This document shows, piece after piece, positions 6,620-14,497 of a stretch of 16,185 nucleotides of DNA (the first letter of the stretch is position 1; every line of letters starts with the position of its first letter). The DNA comes from Clostridia bacterium. GTDB taxonomy: Bacteria > Bacillota > Clostridia > Christensenellales > UBA1242. The stretch lies in NCBI GenBank assembly GCA_017650795.1, contig JAGCEE010000123.1, forward strand, positions 1 to 16,185, written 5' to 3'. A program made the translations under genes and the position numbers. Below the pieces are notes generated by a model. That model had not been told where the DNA came from. It saw only the letters and a program-made list of their open reading frames with translations, and did not search any database.

Positions 6620-8695
6620 AAATTAGTTATAATAGAGTCGCCAAATAAGAGTGAGGCATTAAAAAAATACTTAGGAAGCGATTTTGAAATAATGGCAAGC
6701 AAGGGGCATGTTAGGGATCTCCCACCAAAAAGTTTTGCTGTAGATATAGAAAACAACTTTGAACCAAGCTACGAGGTTATGTCCGATAAAAAGCAAATAG
6801 TAGAGTCTTTAAAGCGTGCAGCAAAAAAGGCAGACGAAGTATACATTGCATCCGACCCTGACCGAGAGGGAGAAGCAATAGCTTGGCATATAGCATACTT
6901 ACTTGGTTTTGATAAAAATGATAAGTGCCGAATAACATTTAACGAAATTTCAAAGCCAGCAGTTTTGGAAGCATTAACCAAACCAAGAGTAATTGATGAA
7001 AATTTGGTAAATGCACAACAGGCTAGGAGAATACTAGACAGATTGGTTGGATATAAAGTATCACCAATCATTTGTAAAAAAATAAAATCAAATTTAAGTG
7101 CAGGCCGTGTTCAATCGGTTGCATTAAAATTAGTTGTAGATAGAGAAAACGAAATACAAAACTTTAAACCCGAAGAATATTGGAATGTTTCGGTTAATCT
7201 AAACAAACCACAAAATCCAATAAAGTTTAATGCTCTTGCAACTTTGTACAAGGGCAAAAAAGTAAAATTTGCAAATAGTAATGATGTAGAGACATTAACT
7301 GTGGGTATAGAAAATGCCGATTTTGTTGTATCTAATGTAAAAAAATCAAAAAATCAAACTCATGCACCGGCTCCATTTACCACCTCAACAATGCAACAAG
7401 AAGCATTATCTAAGGCGGGTTTAACTTCTAATAGATGTTCTCGTGCCGCTCAAACGCTATACGAGGGTGTTGATATCGCCGGCGAGGGCAAAGTTGCACT
7501 CATAACATATATAAGAACCGATAGCACAAGAGTTTCTGATGGCGCCAGAGAAATGGCAAAAGAATATATACAAAAAGAATATGGCGATAAGTATTTGCCA
7601 ACAAAACCAAATATTTATACAAAAAAGAAAGATGCGCAAGATGCCCACGAGGCAATTAGACCAATTTCTCTTGCTCGTCGTCCAGATTTGTTAAAAGACT
7701 CTTTAACACCAGATACATATAAATTGTATAAACTAATATACGAAAGATTTTTGGCAAGCCAAATGGCAGAAGCAAAATACGATAATGTTGTAGTTGATGT
7801 TGATGCAAATAATTTAACATTTAGAGTAAACGGCAAAACAATGACATTTGCTGGTTGGACAATTGCATATCGTCATGCAGAAGAAAAAGAAGACGAAGCA
7901 GAAGTTGTAGACAAACTTCCACCAATGGAGGTTGGAGATAAATTAAACTTTAACTCAATCAAAAAAGAGCAAAAATTTACAAAACCACCGGCAAGATACA
8001 CCGAAGGCACACTTATTAAAGCAATGGACGAAAAGGGTATTGGTAGGCCAGCAACATATGCTCCAACCATTGCTCTTTTGGCAAGCCGTGAGTATACAAA
8101 ACTAGATGGCAAATCACTTGTTCCAACCGAAACGGGCATTATGGTTACCGATTTCTTGCAAAAGTATTTCCAATCGGTGTTTAATGTTGATTTTACTGCG
8201 GATATGGAAACAAGACTAGATGAAATTGCCGAAAACGAAAAAGATTGGCACAAAGTTATTGCAAAATTTTGGAGATTTTTGGAGCCACTACTCACCAAGG
8301 CAAATGACGGCGAAAAAGTAAAAGCAGAACCACAAAAAACCGATATAAAGTGTGAAAAATGTGGTGGAATTATGCTTATTAGAGAAGGAAGGTATGGAAA
8401 ATTCCTTGGCTGTTCAAACTATCCAAAGTGTAAAAATATTCAGCCAATAAATCAAAACCCTGTTGTTTATAAAGGTGTTTGCCCAAAATGTGGCAAACCA
8501 ATGACAGAAAGAAAAAGCAAATCAGGAAAAACATACTATTCTTGCTCCGACTTTGAAAATTGCAAATTTATGAGTTGGGATGAACCAACCGGGAAAATCT
8601 GTCCTTTGTGTGGCGAACATTTGGTAAAAAAGACAACAAAAGACCAGACCACAATAAAATGTAGTAATAAGGATTGTAAATATATTGAAAAATAA
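6617..8695 (+). CDS. topA: DNA topoisomerase I (type IA)
   Basis: This enzyme relaxes negative supercoils by passing one strand through a transient 5'-phosphotyrosine break. The 692-residue protein (693 if the tandem ATG at 6614 is used) has the full family layout. The Toprim domain starts at VIIESP (4-9; acidic E7) and contains ASDPDREGEAIAW (78-90; metal-binding D80, D82, E84). The catalytic domain has SAGRVQSVAL (161-170) and the nucleophile Y298 in LITYIRTDS. PPARYTEGTLIKAMDEKGIG spans 457-476. Three C-terminal four-cysteine zinc ribbons are visible (C579/582/599/605, C622/625/643/649, C662/665/682/687). It follows dprA closely and overlaps trmFO by 11 bases, an arrangement known from B. 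subtilis. Confidence 0.97.
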   Translation: MKLVIIESPNKSEALKKYLGSDFEIMASKGHVRDLPPKSFAVDIENNFEPSYEVMSDKKQIVESLKRAAKKADEVYIASDPDREGEAIAWHIAYLLGFDKNDKCRITFNEISKPAVLEALTKPRVIDENLVNAQQARRILDRLVGYKVSPIICKKIKSNLSAGRVQSVALKLVVDRENEIQNFKPEEYWNVSVNLNKPQNPIKFNALATLYKGKKVKFANSNDVETLTVGIENADFVVSNVKKSKNQTHAPAPFTTSTMQQEALSKAGLTSNRCSRAAQTLYEGVDIAGEGKVALITYIRTDSTRVSDGAREMAKEYIQKEYGDKYLPTKPNIYTKKKDAQDAHEAIRPISLARRPDLLKDSLTPDTYKLYKLIYERFLASQMAEAKYDNVVVDVDANNLTFRVNGKTMTFAGWTIAYRHAEEKEDEAEVVDKLPPMEVGDKLNFNSIKKEQKFTKPPARYTEGTLIKAMDEKGIGRPATYAPTIALLASREYTKLDGKSLVPTETGIMVTDFLQKYFQSVFNVDFTADMETRLDEIAENEKDWHKVIAKFWRFLEPLLTKANDGEKVKAEPQKTDIKCEKCGGIMLIREGRYGKFLGCSNYPKCKNIQPINQNPVVYKGVCPKCGKPMTERKSKSGKTYYSCSDFENCKFMSWDEPTGKICPLCGEHLVKKTTKDQTTIKCSNKDCKYIEK

Positions 8696-9998
8696 TGAAG
8701 TAATAGTTATAGGTGCAGGACTTGCCGGATGTGAGGCAAGCCTGTATTTAGCTAATCATGGCGTTAAAGTTAAACTATACGAAATGAAGTCCATAAAAAA
8801 GACCCCTGCACAAAAATTAGATGATATGGCAGAGCTTGTTTGTTCTAATAGTTTAAAATCTGACGACATTTTTTCTGCAAGTGGATTATTAAAAAAAGAA
8901 ATGGAAATGCTAGGTTCTAGCCTAATTCCAATCGCAAGGGCATGCAGTGTTCCAAGTGGTGGGGCACTGAGTGTAGATAGAGAAAAATTTGCCAAAGAAG
9001 TGACAAGGCAGATAAAAGATAATCCAAATATACAGTTTATTAACCAAGTTGTAGAAAAATTTGATACAAGTTTAATCACAATAGTGGCCTGCGGTCCTTT
9101 AATTGACGACAAATTATTTGAGTTTATTAACTCAATTATTGGGCAAGATAATTGTTATTTTTACGATGCAATCGCCCCAATAATTAGTGCAGATAGCATA
9201 GATATGACAAGGGCATATTGGGGAAATAGATATGATAAAGGCGAAACCAAGGATTATTTAAATTGTCTTTTAGACAAAGACGAATACTTAACTTTTTATA
9301 AAGAACTAATAAATGCAAAAAAGGTAGAACTTCACGAGTTTGAAAAATTAAAAGTGTTTGAAGGTTGTATGCCGGTTGAAGTTTTGGCACAAAGAGGTGA
9401 AGATGCGCTTAGATATGGCCCAATGAAACCTGTTGGGCTAAAAGATGAAAGGCAAGATAAAAAACCTTATGCAGCCGTACAACTTAGAAAAGAGAACATG
9501 GTTGGAAGTGCATTAAATATGGTTGGATTTCAAACAAATCTTATATTTAGCGAGCAAAAGCGAGTTTTTGGTTTAATACCAGCATTAAAAAATGCAGAAT
9601 TTTTAAGATATGGAACAATGCATCGCAATAGTTATATAAATGCGCCAAGAGTTTTAAACGCATATTCAAACTTAAAAAAACATCCAAACATTTTTATAGC
9701 AGGTCAATTAAGTGGTGTCGAGGGATATGTAGAGAGCATGGCAAGTGGTCTTTACACGGCAATGAATTGCTTGCAATTGCTTAAAGGTAAAAACTTAATA
9801 ACATTGCCAAGCACAACAGTTTTAGGTGCAATGCAAAACTATATAGCATCAGCCTGCGAAAAAGATTTTCAGCCAATGAATGCAAATTATGGAATAGTTG
9901 TTGCAGAAAATTTAAAAAATAAACAAGAGAAAAAACAAAAAATTTACGAAATTTCTGTACAAGAAATAAATAAAGTTTTAAAATTATTACAGGAGTAA
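8685..9998 (+). CDS. trmFO: Folate/FAD-dependent tRNA (uracil-5-)-methyltransferase TrmFO
   Basis: TrmFO makes 5-methyluridine at position 54 of the tRNA T-loop. It uses methylenetetrahydrofolate as carbon donor and reduced FAD, unlike SAM-dependent TrmA. The 437-residue length is normal. The N-terminus carries the FAD dinucleotide-binding motif VIGAGLAGCEA (8-18). Family signatures follow: ELVCSNSLKSDD (50-61) with C53, PSGGALSVDREKF (90-102), FEGCMPVEVLAQRGED (225-240) with C228, YAAVQLRKEN (262-271) and IAGQLSGVEGYVESMASG (338-355). C53 and C228 correspond to the two important cysteines of the B. subtilis enzyme. The start is TTG at 8685, overlapping the topA 3' end by 11 bases. A weak AAGGA lies at 8669-8673. 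No ATG or GTG is available in frame before the FAD motif. Confidence 0.95.
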   Translation: MKNNEVIVIGAGLAGCEASLYLANHGVKVKLYEMKSIKKTPAQKLDDMAELVCSNSLKSDDIFSASGLLKKEMEMLGSSLIPIARACSVPSGGALSVDREKFAKEVTRQIKDNPNIQFINQVVEKFDTSLITIVACGPLIDDKLFEFINSIIGQDNCYFYDAIAPIISADSIDMTRAYWGNRYDKGETKDYLNCLLDKDEYLTFYKELINAKKVELHEFEKLKVFEGCMPVEVLAQRGEDALRYGPMKPVGLKDERQDKKPYAAVQLRKENMVGSALNMVGFQTNLIFSEQKRVFGLIPALKNAEFLRYGTMHRNSYINAPRVLNAYSNLKKHPNIFIAGQLSGVEGYVESMASGLYTAMNCLQLLKGKNLITLPSTTVLGAMQNYIASACEKDFQPMNANYGIVVAENLKNKQEKKQKIYEISVQEINKVLKLLQE

Positions 9999-10000
9999 AT

Positions 10001-10540
10001 ATGGAAAGTATGTTTAGAGGCACAACAATTTGTGCAGTAAAAAAAGATGGTCAAACAGTTGTTTGCGGTGATGGGCAAGTGACCATGGGACAAAGTGTTA
10101 TTTTTAAAAATAACGCCGTAAAGGTAAGAAGACTATACAACGATAAAGTTGTTATAGGTTTTGCTGGCTCGGTTGCAGATGCTTTTAGTTTAAGCGAAAA
10201 ATTTGAAGGAATGTTAAATAAGTTTTCTGGCAACTTAATGAAATCAGCCGTAGAACTTGCATCACTTTGGCGTATGGATAAGGCTCTTAGACAACTAGAT
10301 GCACTAATGATTGTTGCAGACAAAGAAAGAATGTTAATAATATCTGGCACGGGTGAAGTTATCGAGCCAGAAGATGATATTTGTGCAATAGGTAGTGGTG
10401 GAAATTATGCACTTGCTGCTGCCAAAGCATTAAAACAAAACACAAAATTAAGTGCAAAAGAAATTGCAACAAAAGCCCTTGAAATTGCAGGGAGCATTTG
10501 TGTATTCACCAATGGCAATTTAACCATAGAGGAGGTGTAA
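10001..10540 (+). CDS. hslV: ATP-dependent protease peptidase subunit HslV (ClpQ/CodW)
   Basis: HslV is the proteasome-like peptidase chamber of the HslUV complex, which degrades unfolded or regulatory cytoplasmic proteins. The 179-residue protein matches the family throughout: GTTICAVKKDG (7-17), GDGQVTMG (23-30), KVRRLYNDKV (41-50) and GFAGSVADAFSL (53-64). The N-terminal threonine nucleophile is Thr8, which becomes residue 1 only after removal of the 7-residue leader ending in Gly7. D24 and K41 align with catalytic D17 and K33 of E. coli HslV. Threonine at this position is the classical form, unlike the serine in B. subtilis CodW. ATG 10001 has AGGAG at 9991-9995; Met4 is an alternative start with poorer spacing. 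It lies two bases after trmFO and one base before hslU. Confidence 0.95.
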   Translation: MESMFRGTTICAVKKDGQTVVCGDGQVTMGQSVIFKNNAVKVRRLYNDKVVIGFAGSVADAFSLSEKFEGMLNKFSGNLMKSAVELASLWRMDKALRQLDALMIVADKERMLIISGTGEVIEPEDDICAIGSGGNYALAAAKALKQNTKLSAKEIATKALEIAGSICVFTNGNLTIEEV

Positions 10541-10541
10541 T

Positions 10542-11846
10542 ATGAGTTTAACACCAAGACAAATAGTTGAAGAATTAGATAAATATATAATCGGTCAAAG
10601 CGAGGCAAAAAAAGCAGTTGCCGTAGCACTTAGAAATAGATACAGAAGAAGCAAGTTGCCAAAAGAAGTAAGAGACGAAATCACGCCAAAAAACATTATC
10701 ATGAAAGGTCCAACAGGTGTTGGTAAAACAGAAATCGCCAGAAGACTATCAAAATTAGTAAAAGCACCTTTTGTAAAAGTGGAGGCAACAAAATACACCG
10801 AAGTTGGCTATGTGGGCAGAGATGTAGAAAGCATGATAAGAGACCTTGTTGCCGTTTCGGTTAGAATGGTAAAAGACGAAAAAATGAAAGAGGTTGCCGA
10901 CAAGGCAAGTGTGAATGTTGCTGCAAAAATATGTGAAATATTATACAAAAACCAAGAAGTAAAAGAAGGCGATGAGCCAAAATCAAGAGAACAGATAAAA
11001 CTAGACTACTTTAATGGAAAGTATGATGACCAAATAATTGAGATTGAAGTTTCTGAACAACCAAAACAAATGGGGCTTATGGAAGGTGTTGGCGAAATAA
11101 ACATTGGTGGCTTTATAGGTGGCTTGTTCCCAAATAGAAAACAAAGAAAAAAATTTACAGTCTTAAAAGCAAAAGAAACACTAATGGCAGAGGAGGAAGA
11201 AAAGCTTATAGACAACGATGCAGTTAATGCAGAGGCAATAAGAAGGGCAGAAGAAGATGGAATAATCTTTATAGACGAAATGGACAAAATTATTGGCAAA
11301 ACAGCAGGTGGCAACGGCCCAGATGTTTCAAGAGAGGGTGTTCAAAGGGACATTTTGCCAATAGTAGAAGGTTCAACAGTTAATACAAAATTTGGAAATG
11401 TAAAAACCGATTTTATACTATTTATTTGTGCTGGTGCATTCCATGTTTCAAAAATAGAAGACATGATTCCAGAACTTCAAGGTAGATTTCCAATAGTTGT
11501 AGAACTTAATAGTTTAACAAAAGACGACTTTAAGAGAATTTTAAAAGAACCAAAAAACTCAATTATTTTCCAATACTCAAATTTGTTAAAGGTAGATAAT
11601 ATAGAACTAAACTTTACAGATGATGCATTAGAAGAAATGGCATCTATTGCAGCAATAGAAAATGAAACTTCCGAAAATATTGGAGCAAGAAGACTTCATA
11701 CAATTATGGAAAGATTGCTTGAAGATATTTCGTTTAATGCAAGTGGTGATTACCCATTACAAACATTAAATATAGATAGCACATATGTAAAAAATGTATT
11801 TAAAGATAATATTAAATCTCATGATTTAAAGAAGTATATTATTTAA
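10542..11846 (+). CDS. hslU: ATP-dependent protease ATPase subunit HslU (ClpY/CodX)
   Basis: HslU is the AAA+ unfoldase ring that recognises substrates and threads them into HslV. The 434-residue protein shows Walker A GPTGVGKT (56-63), the pore loop GYVG (89-92), an inserted I-domain (about 110-230), Walker B IIFIDEMDKI (241-250), a DVSREGVQRD segment (261-270) and the sensor-2 GARRLHTIMERLLED (381-395). The C-terminal DLKKYII resembles the tail (DLSRFIL in E. coli) that docks into HslV and activates it, supporting a working pair. Translation should be efficient because AGGAGGTG (10530-10537) lies inside the end of hslV. It is the last gene of the operon. The downstream codY of B. subtilis is absent, replaced by a terminator and an oppositely directed gene. 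Confidence 0.97.
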   Translation: MSLTPRQIVEELDKYIIGQSEAKKAVAVALRNRYRRSKLPKEVRDEITPKNIIMKGPTGVGKTEIARRLSKLVKAPFVKVEATKYTEVGYVGRDVESMIRDLVAVSVRMVKDEKMKEVADKASVNVAAKICEILYKNQEVKEGDEPKSREQIKLDYFNGKYDDQIIEIEVSEQPKQMGLMEGVGEINIGGFIGGLFPNRKQRKKFTVLKAKETLMAEEEEKLIDNDAVNAEAIRRAEEDGIIFIDEMDKIIGKTAGGNGPDVSREGVQRDILPIVEGSTVNTKFGNVKTDFILFICAGAFHVSKIEDMIPELQGRFPIVVELNSLTKDDFKRILKEPKNSIIFQYSNLLKVDNIELNFTDDALEEMASIAAIENETSENIGARRLHTIMERLLEDISFNASGDYPLQTLNIDSTYVKNVFKDNIKSHDLKKYII

Positions 11847-11890
11847 AAATTATGTGCCATTACTTAAAAAATTGGCAAAAAACACAACAA

Positions 11891-11924
11891 AAACACGAAT
11901 TTTAATTAAAAATTCGTGTTTTTT
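11891..11924. terminator. Bidirectional terminator between hslU and the nucleoside kinase
   Basis: A perfect 13-bp stem pairs 11891-11903 with 11909-11921 around the 5-base loop AATTA. T residues continue on the right to 11924 and A residues flank it on the left, so each strand ends in a U-run. It lies between two convergent genes and can stop both. Confidence 0.85.
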
Positions 11925-11954
11925 GTATTATTTTTTTGTTTTTTTTTGTTTTAA

Positions 11955-12878
11955 TTATCCAACAAATTCATGTAATAGTGAATCTTCTGGAATAACATTT
12001 GGATTAACTCTTAAACAATCTTCAAGCATACCAATTAATTCATCAAGAAGTGGGCAAGTTTCACTTTCTTTTAATAATGGCAAAAGTGCATAGGCATAAA
12101 GCAATGGCTCGTATGCATGTGTAGAATCTATTAAATAATCTGCAGTGTTTTTGTATGGCTTAATATACAAGTCCTCTCCGGCAAGAACATTTGGCCACAT
12201 TTCTAACGTTCTTTTTATGGTTGCACCTCTTGTGTAATAATCTCTAATAAGCCTTCTCATAAGCCTTAATTTTTGTGCGGGTATAACAAGGTTATCTTCT
12301 TCCATAAAATTAGTATTTAAGCAAATATAAATTTTGTACATATTTTCACGATGCTTATTAAATGCAATAGGATTTAATGCATGAATACCCTCTATTATAA
12401 GTATTGTTTTATCATCAACCTTAATTCTTTTGTATTCACTTTTACGATTGCCGGTTAAAAAATCAAACTCTGGCATATCGGCTTCGCCCTTTTCAAATAT
12501 GTCGTCAATAAACTTATTTAAGTATTCTAAGTCTAGTGCTTTTATACTTTCAAAATCATAGTCGCCATTTTTAAGACGAGGTGTTTTGTCACGATTAACA
12601 AAAAAGTCGTCAAGAGATACAACTTGTGAATTATAACCGTGCTTATACAATCTATCCCTAATCAAATTACTAGAAGTTGTTTTTCCAGATGATGATGGGC
12701 CAGCGAGCAAAATAATTTTATATTGTCCGTTTTCTGCAATTTCGGTTGCAATTTCGTCCATTTGTTTTTTGTATATTTCTTCTGAATCTTTTATTAACTT
12801 TCCTAAATTTTCCTCAGCCAAAAAATTAACTTTGTCTAAATCAAAAACTTGTCTTTTAAATTCGTGTAAAAATTCCAT
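11955..12878 (-). CDS. Uridine kinase-like nucleoside kinase (PRK/Udk P-loop family), short form
   Basis: The protein belongs to the phosphoribulokinase/uridine kinase P-loop family and probably phosphorylates a nucleoside such as uridine or cytidine for salvage. Walker A is GPSSSGKT (60-67). Substrate-side motifs follow: SLDDFF (88-93), YDFESIKALD (107-116), IIEGIHALN (161-169), and the basic lid region RLMRRLIRDYYTRGAT (205-220). A distal signature is DYLIDSTHAYEPLLY (247-261). The closest relatives I know in Clostridia and Thermotogae are about 550 residues, with TGS and threonyl-tRNA-synthetase-like domains before the kinase. This 307-residue version keeps only about 55 residues before the P-loop. 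The start is clear: minus-strand AAAGGA (12885-12890) lies six bases before the ATG, and a good promoter is just upstream. Substrate is inferred from family only. Confidence 0.82.
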   Translation of the reverse strand: MEFLHEFKRQVFDLDKVNFLAEENLGKLIKDSEEIYKKQMDEIATEIAENGQYKIILLAGPSSSGKTTSSNLIRDRLYKHGYNSQVVSLDDFFVNRDKTPRLKNGDYDFESIKALDLEYLNKFIDDIFEKGEADMPEFDFLTGNRKSEYKRIKVDDKTILIIEGIHALNPIAFNKHRENMYKIYICLNTNFMEEDNLVIPAQKLRLMRRLIRDYYTRGATIKRTLEMWPNVLAGEDLYIKPYKNTADYLIDSTHAYEPLLYAYALLPLLKESETCPLLDELIGMLEDCLRVNPNVIPEDSLLHEFVG

Positions 12879-12911
12879 GTGTAATCCTTTTAATAGTTGC
12901 GAGTGTTTTTA

Positions 12912-12940
12912 ATTGTATCACATATTTGCTCACATTTCAA
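12912..12940 (-). promoter_or_regulatory. Promoter of the nucleoside kinase gene
   Basis: Read on the minus strand, TTGAAA (12940-12935) is followed by a 17-base spacer and TACAAT (12917-12912). A TG one base before the -10 box makes it an extended -10. Transcription should begin near 12905, leaving a short leader that contains the AAAGGA ribosome binding site. Confidence 0.75.
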
Positions 12941-13060
12941 TAAGAAAATAAAAAAAACTTGTATTAAACAAAATATAAAAAGAATAAAATTTTTGCCAGC
13001 TTTTTGTCTTTATTTGAAATATAGGCTTAACGTTGGCTAATAGTTAATACTATATATGAA

Positions 13061-13076
13061 AAGGAGAGAAAAAATG
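13061..13076 (+). promoter_or_regulatory. Ribosome binding site that sets the murE start at 13074
   Basis: AAGGAG (13061-13066) lies seven bases before ATG 13074, an ideal spacing. An upstream in-frame ATG at 13056 would translate this Shine-Dalgarno sequence as Lys-Arg-Arg and has no ribosome binding site of its own, so it is unlikely to be the start. Confidence 0.85.
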
Positions 13077-14486
13077 CTACTATTAGATTTGTTAAAAGAT
13101 ATAGATGTAAAAAATCTAAGCAATGTACAAAATATAAACATAAATGGAATTCAAATAAACTCAAAAAAAGTAAAACAAGGCGATTTGTTTGTTTGCTTAA
13201 ATGGAACAAGGGTAGACGGACATAATTTTATTTATGAGGCAAAACAAAATGGTGCGATTGCTTTTGTTGTAGAGAAAGTAGATAAAAAATTTGATGGCAT
13301 ACAAATTTTGGTTAACGACTCTAAAAAAGCATTGTCATATTTGGCGAAAAACTTTTTTGTACATAATCAAATGCCAACTATGATTGGTATTACAGGAACA
13401 AACGGCAAAACAACCACAACATATATGGTGGCAAGCATTTTAAAACAGGCAGGCAAAAAGGTGGGGGTAATTGGAACACAAGGTGCAGTTTTTTATGATT
13501 ATAAACAAAACTATAATATGACCACACCCGACCCAATAGAGCTTTTTAAAACAATAAACGATATGAAGGAATTGGGTGCAGAGTATATTGTTATGGAAGT
13601 ATCGGCACATGCCATACAATTAAAAAAGATAGATGCAATACCATTTACAGTTAAGGCAATAACAAACATTTCGCAAGACCATTTGGATTTTTTTAAGTCG
13701 TTGAAAAAATATGCAAGGTGCAAACTTGGATTTATGAGTTGTGGCGATGGTAAAAAGGTTGTAAACATTGATGACAAGTTTTCGAAATTGCTACTTAAAA
13801 AAATAGATGCATTATCATTTTCTACCAACACAACAGCCGACATATATTCTTTTTCCGAGAACTTAGAAAAAAACGAATATTCGGTTAATTTGATGGGCGA
13901 ACTAATAGAAATAAACTCAAATACATACGGAAAATACAACATGAGCAATGCCCTATGTGCAATAGCAATTTGTTATTTGCTTGATATAAATCCACAAGAT
14001 ATGGCAAATGGAATAAATAATTTTGTGGCAGTTGATGGCAGGTTTAATGTGATAATAAAGAATGGAATAAAGTTTGTTGTGGATTTTGCACACACGCCAG
14101 ATGCGTTTAATAACGTTATTCCAGTTGCAAGAGAAATGACCAAAGGAAAACTATTTGTGGTTTTTGGTTGTGGTGGCGATAGAGATAAAAACAAAAGACC
14201 AAAAATGGGAAGAATAGCAAGCAAACTTTGCGATTATGTTATTTTAACAGAAGACAACCCAAGGTCAGAAAAAATAGAGGATATTTGTGAAGATATCAGT
14301 CGTGGTATAAAAAATGATAACTACACCATAATACCTAATAGAAAAGAAGCAATTTATAAGGCATATAGCATGGCAAAAAATGATGATACAATATTGGTGC
14401 TTGGCAAGGGGGCAGAGGATTACATAGAAAAAGGTGGCAAAAAATATCCATACTTAGACAAAACTGTGATTAGTGAATTAAACTAA
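13074..14486 (+). CDS. murE: UDP-N-acetylmuramoyl-tripeptide synthetase MurE, meso-diaminopimelate type
   Basis: MurE is a cytoplasmic ligase that adds the third amino acid to UDP-MurNAc-L-Ala-D-Glu during peptidoglycan synthesis. With the start at 13074 it has 470 residues. Visible are the UDP-binding N-terminal domain (SKKVKQGDLFVCLNG, 30-44), the ATP loop GTNGKTTTT (108-116), EVSAHA (175-180), QDHLDFF (201-207), and a lysine at 217 in YARCKLGF at the carbamylated position. Further motifs are DFAHTPDAF (337-345), CGGDRDKNKRPKMGRIA (366-382) and DNPRSE (394-399). DNPR is the signature for meso-diaminopimelate; lysine-adding enzymes differ there. Two oddities: the usual GKGHE reads GKGAE (444-448), and the usual HGT after DHLD is absent. 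It lies 11 bases before mraY, whose Shine-Dalgarno sequence abuts the murE stop. Confidence 0.95.
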   Translation: MLLLDLLKDIDVKNLSNVQNININGIQINSKKVKQGDLFVCLNGTRVDGHNFIYEAKQNGAIAFVVEKVDKKFDGIQILVNDSKKALSYLAKNFFVHNQMPTMIGITGTNGKTTTTYMVASILKQAGKKVGVIGTQGAVFYDYKQNYNMTTPDPIELFKTINDMKELGAEYIVMEVSAHAIQLKKIDAIPFTVKAITNISQDHLDFFKSLKKYARCKLGFMSCGDGKKVVNIDDKFSKLLLKKIDALSFSTNTTADIYSFSENLEKNEYSVNLMGELIEINSNTYGKYNMSNALCAIAICYLLDINPQDMANGINNFVAVDGRFNVIIKNGIKFVVDFAHTPDAFNNVIPVAREMTKGKLFVVFGCGGDRDKNKRPKMGRIASKLCDYVILTEDNPRSEKIEDICEDISRGIKNDNYTIIPNRKEAIYKAYSMAKNDDTILVLGKGAEDYIEKGGKKYPYLDKTVISELN

Positions 14487-14497
14487 GGGGAAAATAA

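Noticed and set aside
11854..12093. 79-codon open frame on the plus strand after hslU
   Set aside because: It has no ribosome binding site, reads through the bidirectional terminator, and its 3' half is antisense to the end of the nucleoside kinase gene.
13014..13043. Promoter for murE: TTGAAA (13014-13019) with GCTAAT or TAATAG as -10
   Set aside because: The possible -10 boxes match poorly at normal spacing, and other -35-like hexamers here (TTGCCA at 12993, TTAACG at 13027) have no good partner. A promoter must exist in the 12941-13060 region, but I cannot place it.
13056..13073. Upstream in-frame ATG for murE
   Set aside because: It would translate the strong AAGGAG ribosome binding site as codons and has no ribosome binding site itself. 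ATG 13074 has ideal spacing and gives a standard MurE N-terminus.
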